A stretch of 5,616 bases of DNA, taken from contig JAIOTL010000338.1 in NCBI GenBank assembly GCA_021106775.1, positions 1 to 5,616 on the forward strand, given 5' to 3'. Source of the stretch: Planctomycetota bacterium. GTDB taxonomy: Bacteria; Planctomycetota; UBA8742; SKZP01; JAIOTL01. The translations under genes were made by a program, and so were the position numbers. Shown here one piece after another: positions 1 through 5,616 of this stretch; the stretch's first letter is position 1; every line of letters starts with the position of its first letter. The notes under the pieces are model-generated. The model was not told the DNA's origin, did not search any database, and saw only the letters and a program-made list of their open reading frames with translations.

Positions 1-2448
1 CAGTCAGATATTTATTCACTTGGTGCGATTTTATATGAGATACTGTCGTTTAAGCAGGCTTTTCCGGGGTCAGACAGCTCGAAGGTTATTCAGAAAGTGA
101 AACGGCATAAGTTTTTGCCACCTTCCATTGCTGCACCTATGCAAAATATTCCACGAGAATTGGAGCATGTCGTGCTTAATGCGATGGCATATAAGCCTGA
201 GGAAAGATATTTGACTGTGAATCAGCTTAAGGAGGAAATTGAGGCGTATATTGATGGCAGGGTGTTGAGTTCTGTTGATTACAGCATGATTCAGCTTTTT
301 ATAAAGTGGTTTCTACGCAACATGACTGCATTATCGATTGCGGTGGTTTTTGGGCTATCATTTTTGATTATGGCAATAATTTGGGTAAATGATATGTCGA
401 GTCAGCGTAATCAAGCAATTGAGCAGACTAATATTTTACACCAAGATAAAGAAGCTCTTCAAAATGATATTAAAAAATTGAATGAGAGCAACCTTGTTTC
501 TAGGATGGAAACAGCATCACAAACTAATATATTCCATATACAAGAAGCACTTATAAATAACAATTTAGCTAAGTTGAAAGAATTGAGAAAAATCGCTACT
601 TCTAAATATGCTAAATTAATTGACTATTATATAGATAAACAAGAGAACCCATATATTGAAAAAACTTCAAAGAGATTTTTCGGTCAAATTCTTGTGTGCA
701 AAGCAACGGATGATGATATTGCCTTGATAACATCGAACAATACTCTATACATTTTTGAAAATCTAAATGATGAACCTGTTAAAACCATTAGATTTCATAA
801 TTCTCCGAGTTCTATATCAATTTCAGATGATGGAATGATAATTCTTGCTACTTTCAAAAATGGTGCTTATCAAGTTTTAGACTCCTTCGGCACAAAAATT
901 TATGAGAATACAATTGAAGATTTTGAGATTAGTCATTCAGCTGTATCCCCTCTTGGAAACCTGATTTCAGTGTCTAATAGCACAGGAAATGTCTTAATAA
1001 TTAAATGGCGGGAGAACATTACTAAATTGCTAGATAATCTTGAAGGTAATATTTCAAGTAACCTGAAATTTATCAATCAGACGACTCTTTGCCTTAGTTT
1101 TGTTAACACAAACTTCGTTATTATTTCCTGGGATAAAGAATTAAATAGTATCGATAATAAAACACTTACTGCTGATTCTTTATATAGAAAAATATATTCT
1201 GGCGGTTCAGATATCTTTTTAGTAGATGCTTTTAATACAATCTCTCGCATGAGAACTTCTAATTTATTTGAGCTGAACTCACTATCAGACTTTTTTTCAA
1301 GTAACAACAAGACTACAATTAATAATGAGATATATTGTATCGATAGTTCAAACAATTTCATTTGGGAAATGAAACAAAATATATTGCAATGTAGGGATTT
1401 ATCAACAGGCAATTTTCTAAAATCTTTCAAGTATATTGGTAACGTTTTTCCACGTTTGCTAAAAATTATTGAGTTCAAAAATGAGATATTCATTTTTACA
1501 ACCGATGGTTTGCTTTATAAATTGTCAAAAAATCATTATTCTGATATTCCTTTGTATGTTAACAATTCTTTAAATCTGTTAAAAATCTGGAAATATAAAA
1601 ACAATCTATTTGCGTTATCAGCAAACGGTATCTATAAAAGTGAAAATAATACATTTGCATTAATAAAATCCTCCCCTGAATATTATAATAAAATAGTTTC
1701 CTTCAATTACAATAAAATCGGATACTTATTTATAGCTCTTGAAAGTAACGAAATCGCTATTTACAACATGTTTGATAAAAGTTATAGAATATTATTAGAT
1801 ATCGAAATAAGCAACACAATTTCAATAAATTCTATTAAATCGTCTTTAGACAATAATATTGTTTACTTCACAATTCTCACAAAAGATAGTGTTTTACATT
1901 GCTTTGAAATTAATCAATTAATAGAATATCGTAAACTTTGGAGTAAAAAAGTAAGATTTGCTAATTCCAAGAGCATTACATTAATTCCCAAGGAAAATAT
2001 GGTTTTCATTATTGAAGATATTAATCATATAACGACATACAATATTTTATCAGGCAAGAAATTAAACGATATTTCAATTGATTATCCTATTGATGGAATT
2101 CACTCTTCGCAAAATGGACAAACTCTATTTATTACATGTCCTGAAAATATAATTAGATATACAAAAATGACTAATATGAAGGATTACTTAACACTACTTT
2201 CTAATCATTTCACTCCTGTTTATAAAATCAGTACAGACGATAAAAATAGCTGGATAACAACTTTCAACTCCAATGAAGTGAAAATCAGAAAATATTCTAG
2301 TAGAAACAAAATTCTATCTTTTGCTAGTTCGATAAATGCAGAAACCGTGTTTTTTGATGAAGATAATAATTTTATATATTACTTAAACCATAATACACGA
2401 ACAATTGATTATCTAAGCTTGAAAGAGATTAACAGAATATTTCAATAA
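1..2448 (+). CDS. Membrane-anchored Ser/Thr protein kinase with propeller-like C-terminal domain (5' end missing)
   Basis: The reading frame is open from base 1, so the gene starts upstream; the GTG at 97 lies inside the kinase fold and is not a credible start. Numbering codons from base 1, residues 1-16 (SDIYSLGAILYEILS) match kinase subdomain IX with Asp3. Arg69 in PEERY is the conserved subdomain XI arginine, and the domain ends near residue 90. The ATP-binding lysine, HRD and DFG motifs lie outside the window. One transmembrane helix (about 108-129), preceded by K/R residues, predicts a cytoplasmic kinase and an exported tail. A coiled-coil-like helix follows (about 133-197, QRNQAIEQTN onward). 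Residues 226-810 are short beta-strand repeats of WD40/PQQ style, for example 272-294 (ISDDGMIILA), 312-336, 701-720 and 741-765. Known relatives are signalling kinases with propeller sensor or docking domains; the ligand is unknown. GC content falls sharply after about base 400. The gene ends with TAA 14 bases before a convergent permease gene. The kinase call is firm; the propeller call is moderately so. Confidence 0.9.
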   Translation, partial: QSDIYSLGAILYEILSFKQAFPGSDSSKVIQKVKRHKFLPPSIAAPMQNIPRELEHVVLNAMAYKPEERYLTVNQLKEEIEAYIDGRVLSSVDYSMIQLFIKWFLRNMTALSIAVVFGLSFLIMAIIWVNDMSSQRNQAIEQTNILHQDKEALQNDIKKLNESNLVSRMETASQTNIFHIQEALINNNLAKLKELRKIATSKYAKLIDYYIDKQENPYIEKTSKRFFGQILVCKATDDDIALITSNNTLYIFENLNDEPVKTIRFHNSPSSISISDDGMIILATFKNGAYQVLDSFGTKIYENTIEDFEISHSAVSPLGNLISVSNSTGNVLIIKWRENITKLLDNLEGNISSNLKFINQTTLCLSFVNTNFVIISWDKELNSIDNKTLTADSLYRKIYSGGSDIFLVDAFNTISRMRTSNLFELNSLSDFFSSNNKTTINNEIYCIDSSNNFIWEMKQNILQCRDLSTGNFLKSFKYIGNVFPRLLKIIEFKNEIFIFTTDGLLYKLSKNHYSDIPLYVNNSLNLLKIWKYKNNLFALSANGIYKSENNTFALIKSSPEYYNKIVSFNYNKIGYLFIALESNEIAIYNMFDKSYRILLDIEISNTISINSIKSSLDNNIVYFTILTKDSVLHCFEINQLIEYRKLWSKKVRFANSKSITLIPKENMVFIIEDINHITTYNILSGKKLNDISIDYPIDGIHSSQNGQTLFITCPENIIRYTKMTNMKDYLTLLSNHFTPVYKISTDDKNSWITTFNSNEVKIRKYSSRNKILSFASSINAETVFFDEDNNFIYYLNHNTRTIDYLSLKEINRIFQ

Positions 2449-2462
2449 TTATAAATGATGAG

Positions 2463-3650
2463 TTATTCAAATCGTAAAGCGTCTACCGGATGCATTCTCG
2501 CTGCTCTAATCGCCGGAAGTGCTGAACCTATTGCACCAAGAAAAACACTCAGTATGATTCCCTTAATGAATATTTCAAGTGGAAAACCATTTGGCAGCGG
2601 ATTAAAATCGAATCTGAAGCTGAAAATCTCTACCTCTGCAACACCTAATCCACATGCGACCAAACCACCGATAAAGCTCAAAATTATTCCCTCTGCAATT
2701 ATCAATGTAACGATCATTCGAGGTTTCCATCCAACCGCCATCAGCAATCCGATTTCACGCGTACGCTCGTGCACATTCGAAATCATTGTAATCAAAACGC
2801 TTGAAGCACCTGCAAAAGCGGCAATCAAACCAATCAGCGAAATCATCTGCTGAAACCATTCTAATTCCTCATAGCTACCTAAATATTCATCCGATCTAAT
2901 AACTTCCAAAATATCTGAAATAGCTCTAATCTCTGCAAGAACTTTCTCTTCATCGCAGCCTTGTTTTAAATTTAAAGAAATACCGCTACACATATCCTTT
3001 TTATTCATAAATCGTTGAGCGTCTTCATATGGCAATACAATAGTTGAACGCAGAAATGAACCTGCTGTAAAAATTCCTACAGTTTTAATATTGAAAATAA
3101 AAATCTTCATTTCACGCGGAAATTCCTTTTTCATGTGTCGTTTCCACGTAATTTCAACATCCTTCCCAACCAACATTTGAATCGGCGCACCTGGTTTCCC
3201 AAGAATAGATTTATCAAATCCATCCCAATTTTTTTCGATTTTACAATTTCTTAACACCTCGCCATCAATTTTAAAACCGCATACCGGCACCATCCTTTCG
3301 ACCACATCATTATCGGAATCTCGCTTGCCTGTCAACAAATCACTTCGATAATATGTTGGAAGTTTGCGCATCTGAAAAATTATCGGCTCCACCCACTCGA
3401 CGCCATCGACCTCCCGAATTTTCTCGACATACGAATCATCCAAGCTGCTAAAAGGGATACCAGTCGAACCTTTTTCAAGAATAATATGCGAACCGGGCAA
3501 TTTTTGAAGCATACTCTGAACACCGTCAATCATGCCGCCAGCAACAGCTTCTAGCGAAATCACTGCAGAAATCCCAATACCGATACCAAGGATAGCAAAA
3601 AGTGCCCGTCCTTTTCTACGAAGAATATTTACCAAAATATAGCTGAGCAT
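2463..3650 (-). CDS. MacB/FtsX-family ABC transporter permease
   Basis: This 395-residue protein has the layout of MacB/LolCE-type permeases. It has an N-terminal membrane helix (about 16-38), a large extracytoplasmic domain (about 40-265), and three C-terminal helices (about 267-291, 311-337 and 361-380). Family hallmarks are the cytoplasmic segment HERTREIGLLMAVGWKP (294-310), which couples to the ATPase, and the ending PAIRAARMHPVDALRFE (379-395). Such permeases work as dimers with a separate ATPase (MacB itself is fused), moving lipoproteins, peptides or drugs or transmitting force across the inner membrane. The substrate here cannot be told. The length is normal for the family and the protein looks intact. 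The extracytoplasmic domain has four cysteines (124, 136, 221, 232) that could form disulfides. The ATG at 3650 has a Shine-Dalgarno AAGGA at 3661-3657 with 6-base spacing. No ATPase gene is adjacent in the window: the upstream side is an intergenic region followed by divergent pilin genes, and the downstream side is the convergent kinase gene. Confidence 0.93.
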   Translation of the reverse strand: MLSYILVNILRRKGRALFAILGIGIGISAVISLEAVAGGMIDGVQSMLQKLPGSHIILEKGSTGIPFSSLDDSYVEKIREVDGVEWVEPIIFQMRKLPTYYRSDLLTGKRDSDNDVVERMVPVCGFKIDGEVLRNCKIEKNWDGFDKSILGKPGAPIQMLVGKDVEITWKRHMKKEFPREMKIFIFNIKTVGIFTAGSFLRSTIVLPYEDAQRFMNKKDMCSGISLNLKQGCDEEKVLAEIRAISDILEVIRSDEYLGSYEELEWFQQMISLIGLIAAFAGASSVLITMISNVHERTREIGLLMAVGWKPRMIVTLIIAEGIILSFIGGLVACGLGVAEVEIFSFRFDFNPLPNGFPLEIFIKGIILSVFLGAIGSALPAIRAARMHPVDALRFE

Positions 3651-3682
3651 AATCTGTCCTTAATTCTTTGTGCCAATTAAAT

Positions 3683-3688
3683 ATTATA
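3683..3688 (-). promoter_or_regulatory. Candidate -10 element for the permease gene
   Basis: The minus strand reads a perfect TATAAT here, about 33 bases upstream of the permease start codon, which would give a leader of about 25 bases. The -35 region is weak: TTTCAA or TTTTCA lies at 16-17 bases spacing. A TTGACA-like string is also present but only 9 bases from the -10, too close to pair with it. The weak -35 and the half-sites just upstream (3715-3739) would fit an activator-dependent promoter. In AT-rich DNA a TATAAT by chance is common, so this is only a moderate call. Confidence 0.45.
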
Positions 3689-3714
3689 ACGCCTGCGTGT
3701 CAATTTGAAAAGCA

Positions 3715-3739
3715 TGTAAGATATTTTACACCATGTAAA
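3715..3739. promoter_or_regulatory. Candidate operator: three alternating TGTAA/TTACA half-sites
   Basis: The stretch contains TGTAA (3715-3719), TTTACA (3725-3730) and TGTAAA (3734-3739). The last two form a perfect 6-bp inverted repeat around CCA, and the first two form a 5-bp inverted repeat around six bases. CATGTAA also occurs twice as a direct repeat (3713 and 3732). The site lies just upstream of the permease -35 region and about 108-117 bases upstream of the start predicted for the sigma-54 promoter, a usual distance for an enhancer-binding protein. The protein that would bind is unknown. Short palindromes arise by chance in AT-rich DNA, so confidence is low. Confidence 0.3.
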
Positions 3740-3812
3740 GAATCTTAATAGTTCCTTTGAAAATTGAAATAATCAAATCCTTTATAAATCAACTCTTGAG
3801 TAAAAACTTCTT

Positions 3813-3829
3813 TTGGTACACAATTTGCT
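3813..3829 (+). promoter_or_regulatory. Candidate sigma-54 (RpoN) -24/-12 promoter of the pilin operon
   Basis: The string TTGGTACACAATTTGCT fits the sigma-54 pattern TTGGCAC-N5-TTGCW. The invariant GG (3815-3816) and GC (3827-3828) have exactly the required spacing, and in the two core boxes only the C at 3817 is replaced by T. Transcription would start near 3840, giving a leader of about 132 bases before the ATG at 3972. In several bacteria pilin genes are transcribed by sigma-54 with the activator PilR, which supports the call. Competing sigma-70-like matches nearby are poor, for example TTGAGT (3796-3801) with CACAAT 17 bases on. No activator gene is visible in the window. Confidence 0.5.
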
Positions 3830-3865
3830 TAGTTACTAATCCACTTTGATTTACATCTAGTTTTT

Positions 3866-3929
3866 GGAGAAGCAGGCTATTAAAAACTTATACAAATTGC
3901 TACAAAATCACTAAATGGTTTGCTTCTCC
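3866..3929 (+). promoter_or_regulatory. Long hairpin in the leader RNA of the pilin operon
   Basis: GGAGAAGCA (3866-3874) is the perfect reverse complement of TGCTTCTCC (3921-3929). In RNA read from the + strand the helix continues inward without a break to 3881/3914, giving 16 pairs in all, of which three are G-U (3875-3920, 3876-3919, 3878-3917). The loop is about 32 bases (3882-3913). The G-U pairs would be C-A mismatches in a minus-strand transcript, so the structure suits + strand RNA, that is, the pilin leader. The stem ends 32 bases before the GGAG of the Shine-Dalgarno sequence and is not followed by a T-run, so it does not look like an intrinsic terminator. It matches no riboswitch class I recognise. 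Confidence 0.5.
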
Positions 3930-3971
3930 CATTATTATGGAAATTTCATTATAAGATAAAGGAGTTTCAAA

Positions 3972-4451
3972 ATGGTTAGAATGAAAAAGGGTACAACTCT
4001 TGTTGAGGTCTCAATGGCGGTTTTAATCATCACTATCATGATTATCGTCATCATGTCATCGTTCTCCTACGCACAGGTACTGCTCATTGACAGAGGTAAT
4101 GAACGCCTTGCCATGAATCTCGCAAAAGCTGAGCTTGAAAAGACTCTCGCCTTTGCATACACAGGAATTATTCCGGGGACAACGTCGTACAATCGTCAGG
4201 TTGGCGACCTTAAAGTTACAATTACCCTTGATGTTGCTGAGTATAGATATGATTTCGACAGTGAAATGGACAAAGTATCCGGTTCAACAGCACTACCAAC
4301 AATAATCGACAATATGCCTTTCGGTACAGATTGGACTCATCCCACCGTCTCCGGAGGTTTACGGTACAGATTAGTTAGAATCACCGCTTCATGGGGTTCT
4401 AATCAATCGGTTAGTTATGAACAAATCATTGCTGAAGGTTGGCGTGATTAA
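3972..4451 (+). CDS. PilV/GspI-like minor type IV prepilin
   Basis: This 159-residue protein begins with a class III (prepilin) signal: a basic leader ending MKKG, then TTLVEVSMAV. Cleavage by prepilin peptidase is expected after Gly7, leaving Thr at +1 and the key Glu12 at +5. The hydrophobic helix runs about 8-30. The following helix with NERLAMNLAKAELEKTLA (43-60) and the C-terminal strands (131-157, containing VRITASWG) resemble PilV and GspI, minor subunits that prime the pilus or pseudopilus. After processing it would sit in the inner membrane and enter the fibre tip. AAAGGAG (3958-3964) lies 7 bases before the ATG; Met4 is a less likely start. It is first of three closely spaced genes, behind a candidate sigma-54 promoter and a structured leader. 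The type IV pilus and type II secretion versions cannot be told apart from this window. Confidence 0.85.
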   Translation: MVRMKKGTTLVEVSMAVLIITIMIIVIMSSFSYAQVLLIDRGNERLAMNLAKAELEKTLAFAYTGIIPGTTSYNRQVGDLKVTITLDVAEYRYDFDSEMDKVSGSTALPTIIDNMPFGTDWTHPTVSGGLRYRLVRITASWGSNQSVSYEQIIAEGWRD

Positions 4452-4460
4452 AAATTCAAC

Positions 4461-4465
4461 GGAGG
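4461..4465 (+). promoter_or_regulatory. Ribosome binding site fixing the start of the second prepilin gene
   Basis: A strong GGAGG lies 5 bases before the ATG at 4471. The frame is open further upstream to an ATG at 4417, but that start would overlap the preceding gene and put 18 extra residues before the prepilin leader. Starting at 4471 gives the compact leader MLNTKKG typical of prepilins, so 4471 is chosen. Confidence 0.85.
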
Positions 4466-4470
4466 ATACA

Positions 4471-5082
4471 ATGCTAAATACAAAAAAAGGTCTTACAATC
4501 ATTGAACTCGCTGTAACAATCGTCGTCAGCGGAATAGTGATAATGCCCATCGGAATAATTATGGTGTATATTACACGTTCGATGATTGAAACCAGAACTC
4601 AGCTTGAACTTCATCAGGAAGTTACACGTGGAATAGAGTTTTTTACAGAATCTGCGGCAAAATGCGACGCATATGTGATTTATACATCTGAAACAGCGAT
4701 ACATTCACCGCGAGATATTTTTCCACTACCAAGCTGGACATCGTTTCAACCTTTTGGCGGTGCTGACCCCCTTTGCTGTCTCAGAATCCCAACTGATACC
4801 GGACACGTTTATCATTGGTTTTATGAAGCAGGCGTAAATGACCATAAAGGTTTGTACTACGAAATTCGAAATGACAACACTCGACCAGACGGTTCGAGGT
4901 CATCTTTATTAACAAGAAACCTTCTCGACCAGGGGCTTCTGAAAGGTGTCAGGTTTCAAAAAAATCTAAATAGAGCAGTTGGAATTATTATCAACGTTGG
5001 AAAAGATAACAAAACCTACACTGTTGAAGGATGGGGACTTGCCAGAAACATCGTTAACAATGTACCACCAACAATTAACTAA
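4471..5082 (+). CDS. PilW/GspJ-like minor type IV prepilin
   Basis: With the start at 4471 the protein has 203 residues. The leader MLNTKKG is followed by LTIIELAVTIVVSG, so cleavage after Gly7 leaves Glu12 at position +5, as in functional prepilins. The hydrophobic helix spans about 8-34. A long amphipathic helix follows (about 36-64, with TQLELHQEVTRGIEFF), as in PilW, PilJ and GspJ proteins, whose role is in the tip or priming complex. The rest is a predicted beta-rich globular part with a Cys102-Cys103 pair and a lone Cys65. The C-terminal strands (170-189) include an INVGKDNKTYTVEGWG stretch. It follows the PilV-like gene after 19 bases and precedes the PilX-like gene by 21 bases, so all three are probably on one transcript. 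The prepilin identity is firm; the PilW/GspJ assignment rests on gene order and general layout. Confidence 0.85.
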   Translation: MLNTKKGLTIIELAVTIVVSGIVIMPIGIIMVYITRSMIETRTQLELHQEVTRGIEFFTESAAKCDAYVIYTSETAIHSPRDIFPLPSWTSFQPFGGADPLCCLRIPTDTGHVYHWFYEAGVNDHKGLYYEIRNDNTRPDGSRSSLLTRNLLDQGLLKGVRFQKNLNRAVGIIINVGKDNKTYTVEGWGLARNIVNNVPPTIN

Positions 5083-5103
5083 CAAATACATAAGGAGATA
5101 GCT

Positions 5104-5616
5104 ATGAGATTCAGAAAGAAAAACCAGGGTAGTGTTTTAATTTATGTAATGATCATCTCTGTTGCTATGGGCATAGCATTAACATCGATGCTTTCCGCAT
5201 CCGGAATGGAAGGTCTCAATATTCAACGAGAGCAAAGAGAAATTGGAATGTATTTCGCAGCGAATTCCGGACATGAGGTTCTGCGAGGGATGCTTTACTA
5301 TGATAACCGAGCGACATTTTCCCAATATCTCGGGCAGAAAGCAAGGCTTGAAGCAAAAGTCTTGAATTGGAACACATATAATATTACATTTTCGATTGAC
5401 AACAACAATATTGACGATGGCTGGGGTGGCACATCTTACGATGGTGACGGCATTCTTGCGATACATTCAACCGCCCATAAAAATGCAGCATTCACATCCG
5501 AAGGGCTACAAATTTCATCCCAGATTATGCTTCAGATGACAACAAAATACAGTTTTGCAAACAATACATGGGCGAATGCTTATATTATGGGAATTCAGCA
5601 TTGGTTCGGAGACGTT
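5104..5616 (+). CDS. PilX/GspK-like minor pilin component (3' end outside window)
   Basis: The frame from the ATG at 5104 is open to the right edge (171 codons, no stop). AAGGAG (5092-5097) lies 6 bases before the ATG. The N-terminus has a basic leader RFRKKNQG, then SVLIYVMIISVAMGIAL, and a hydrophobic helix about 10-31. Cleavage after Gly9 would leave Tyr, not Glu, at +5. PilX-type proteins with a 'GSxLI' start and GspK-type proteins often lack that glutamate, in contrast to the two genes before it. The helix continues through REQREIGMYFAANSGHEVLR (42-61), which resembles the 'AEAGLE' region after the helix in PilX proteins. An Asp/Gly-rich loop (99-117, with SYDGDG) could bind metal, but this is speculative. 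Being third after PilV- and PilW-like genes supports the call. The full length is unknown. A minus-strand frame across 5179-5466 is its shadow. Confidence 0.8.
   Translation, partial: MRFRKKNQGSVLIYVMIISVAMGIALTSMLSASGMEGLNIQREQREIGMYFAANSGHEVLRGMLYYDNRATFSQYLGQKARLEAKVLNWNTYNITFSIDNNNIDDGWGGTSYDGDGILAIHSTAHKNAAFTSEGLQISSQIMLQMTTKYSFANNTWANAYIMGIQHWFGDV

Larger units (their letters stand above)
3651..3971. other. Divergent intergenic region between permease and pilin operon
   Basis: These 321 bases hold no convincing gene. They carry, from left to right, the permease ribosome site (3657-3661) and -10 (3683-3688), alternating TGTAA half-sites (3715-3739), the sigma-54-like promoter (3813-3829), the leader hairpin (3866-3929) and the pilin Shine-Dalgarno (3958-3964). 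Bases 3740-3812 are AT-rich and show only weak sigma-70-like hexamers, such as TTGAAA (3757) with TTTATA (3781). Confidence 0.8.

Noticed and set aside
97..99. GTG as the start of the kinase gene
   Set aside because: The frame is open to base 1, and residues encoded by 1-96 match kinase subdomain IX, so this GTG is internal.
1077..1493. Minus-strand open frame inside the kinase gene
   Set aside because: It lies opposite a well-supported coding region in AT-rich DNA and resembles nothing known.
2455..2853. Plus-strand open frame of 132 codons
   Set aside because: It is the antisense shadow of the conserved C-terminus of the permease, has no ribosome site and shows no recognisable domain.
3866..3935. 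Intrinsic terminator
   Set aside because: The stem has a 32-base loop and no T-run follows it on either strand.
3915..3959. Possible 14-codon leader peptide (starting MVCFSHYYG) ending just before the pilin Shine-Dalgarno
   Set aside because: It has no ribosome binding site, its start overlaps the hairpin arm, and such short frames are expected by chance.
3926..3964. Switch in which CUCC of the hairpin 3' arm (3926-3929) masks GGAG of the Shine-Dalgarno (3961-3964)
   Set aside because: Only four pairs can form and they do not extend on either side, so the alternative structure is too weak to claim.
4417..4470. Upstream ATG for the second prepilin gene
   Set aside because: It would overlap the first pilin gene and give an abnormally long leader; GGAGG before 4471 marks the better start.
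4474..4704. Minus-strand cysteine-rich open frame
   Set aside because: It is the shadow of the second prepilin gene's hydrophobic start, with no support of its own.

Overview
The window looks like a chromosomal segment of an AT-rich, Gram-negative-type bacterium. It joins the end of a large membrane-anchored serine/threonine kinase with a beta-propeller-like tail, an ABC-transporter permease of the MacB/FtsX type, and the start of an operon of minor type IV pilin (or type II secretion pseudopilin) genes. Hanks-type kinases with a transmembrane helix followed by WD40/PQQ-like repeats are common in the Planctomycetes-Verrucomicrobia-Lentisphaerae group, and the end of this kinase domain (PEERY followed by an 'EAYIDGR' segment) resembles that group. 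This placement is an inference from style only; other phyla rich in such kinases are possible. All complete genes end in TAA, and the standard bacterial code fits.

Layout. Bases 1-2448 (+) hold the 3' part of the kinase gene: the C-lobe of the kinase, one membrane helix, a coiled coil and about 590 residues of degenerate propeller repeats. After only 14 bases comes the end of a convergent gene (3650-2463, -) for a MacB/FtsX-type permease with no ATPase gene next to it. A 321-base intergenic region (3651-3971) separates the permease from three closely spaced + strand genes: a PilV/GspI-like prepilin (3972-4451), a PilW/GspJ-like prepilin (4471-5082) and a PilX/GspK-like protein (5104 onward) that runs off the right edge. 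The third gene is easy to miss because it has no stop in the window.

The intergenic region is the richest non-coding part. It holds a good match to a sigma-54 promoter (-24/-12) at 3813-3829, pointing at the pilin operon; a strand-specific 16-bp hairpin in the predicted leader RNA (3866-3881 with 3914-3929); a perfect TATAAT -10 for the divergent permease; and three alternating TGTAA/TTACA half-sites (3715-3739). These half-sites could serve as an operator for the permease or as an upstream activator site for the sigma-54 promoter.

How the parts could work together: the three pilin-like proteins probably form a minor-pilin priming or tip complex, in the same order as pilV-pilW-pilX or gspI-gspJ-gspK. 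Their expression may depend on a sigma-54 activator, as is known for type IV pilin genes in other bacteria. Nothing in the sequence links the kinase or the permease functionally to the pilins. No mobile element, CRISPR array, tRNA or rRNA was seen.
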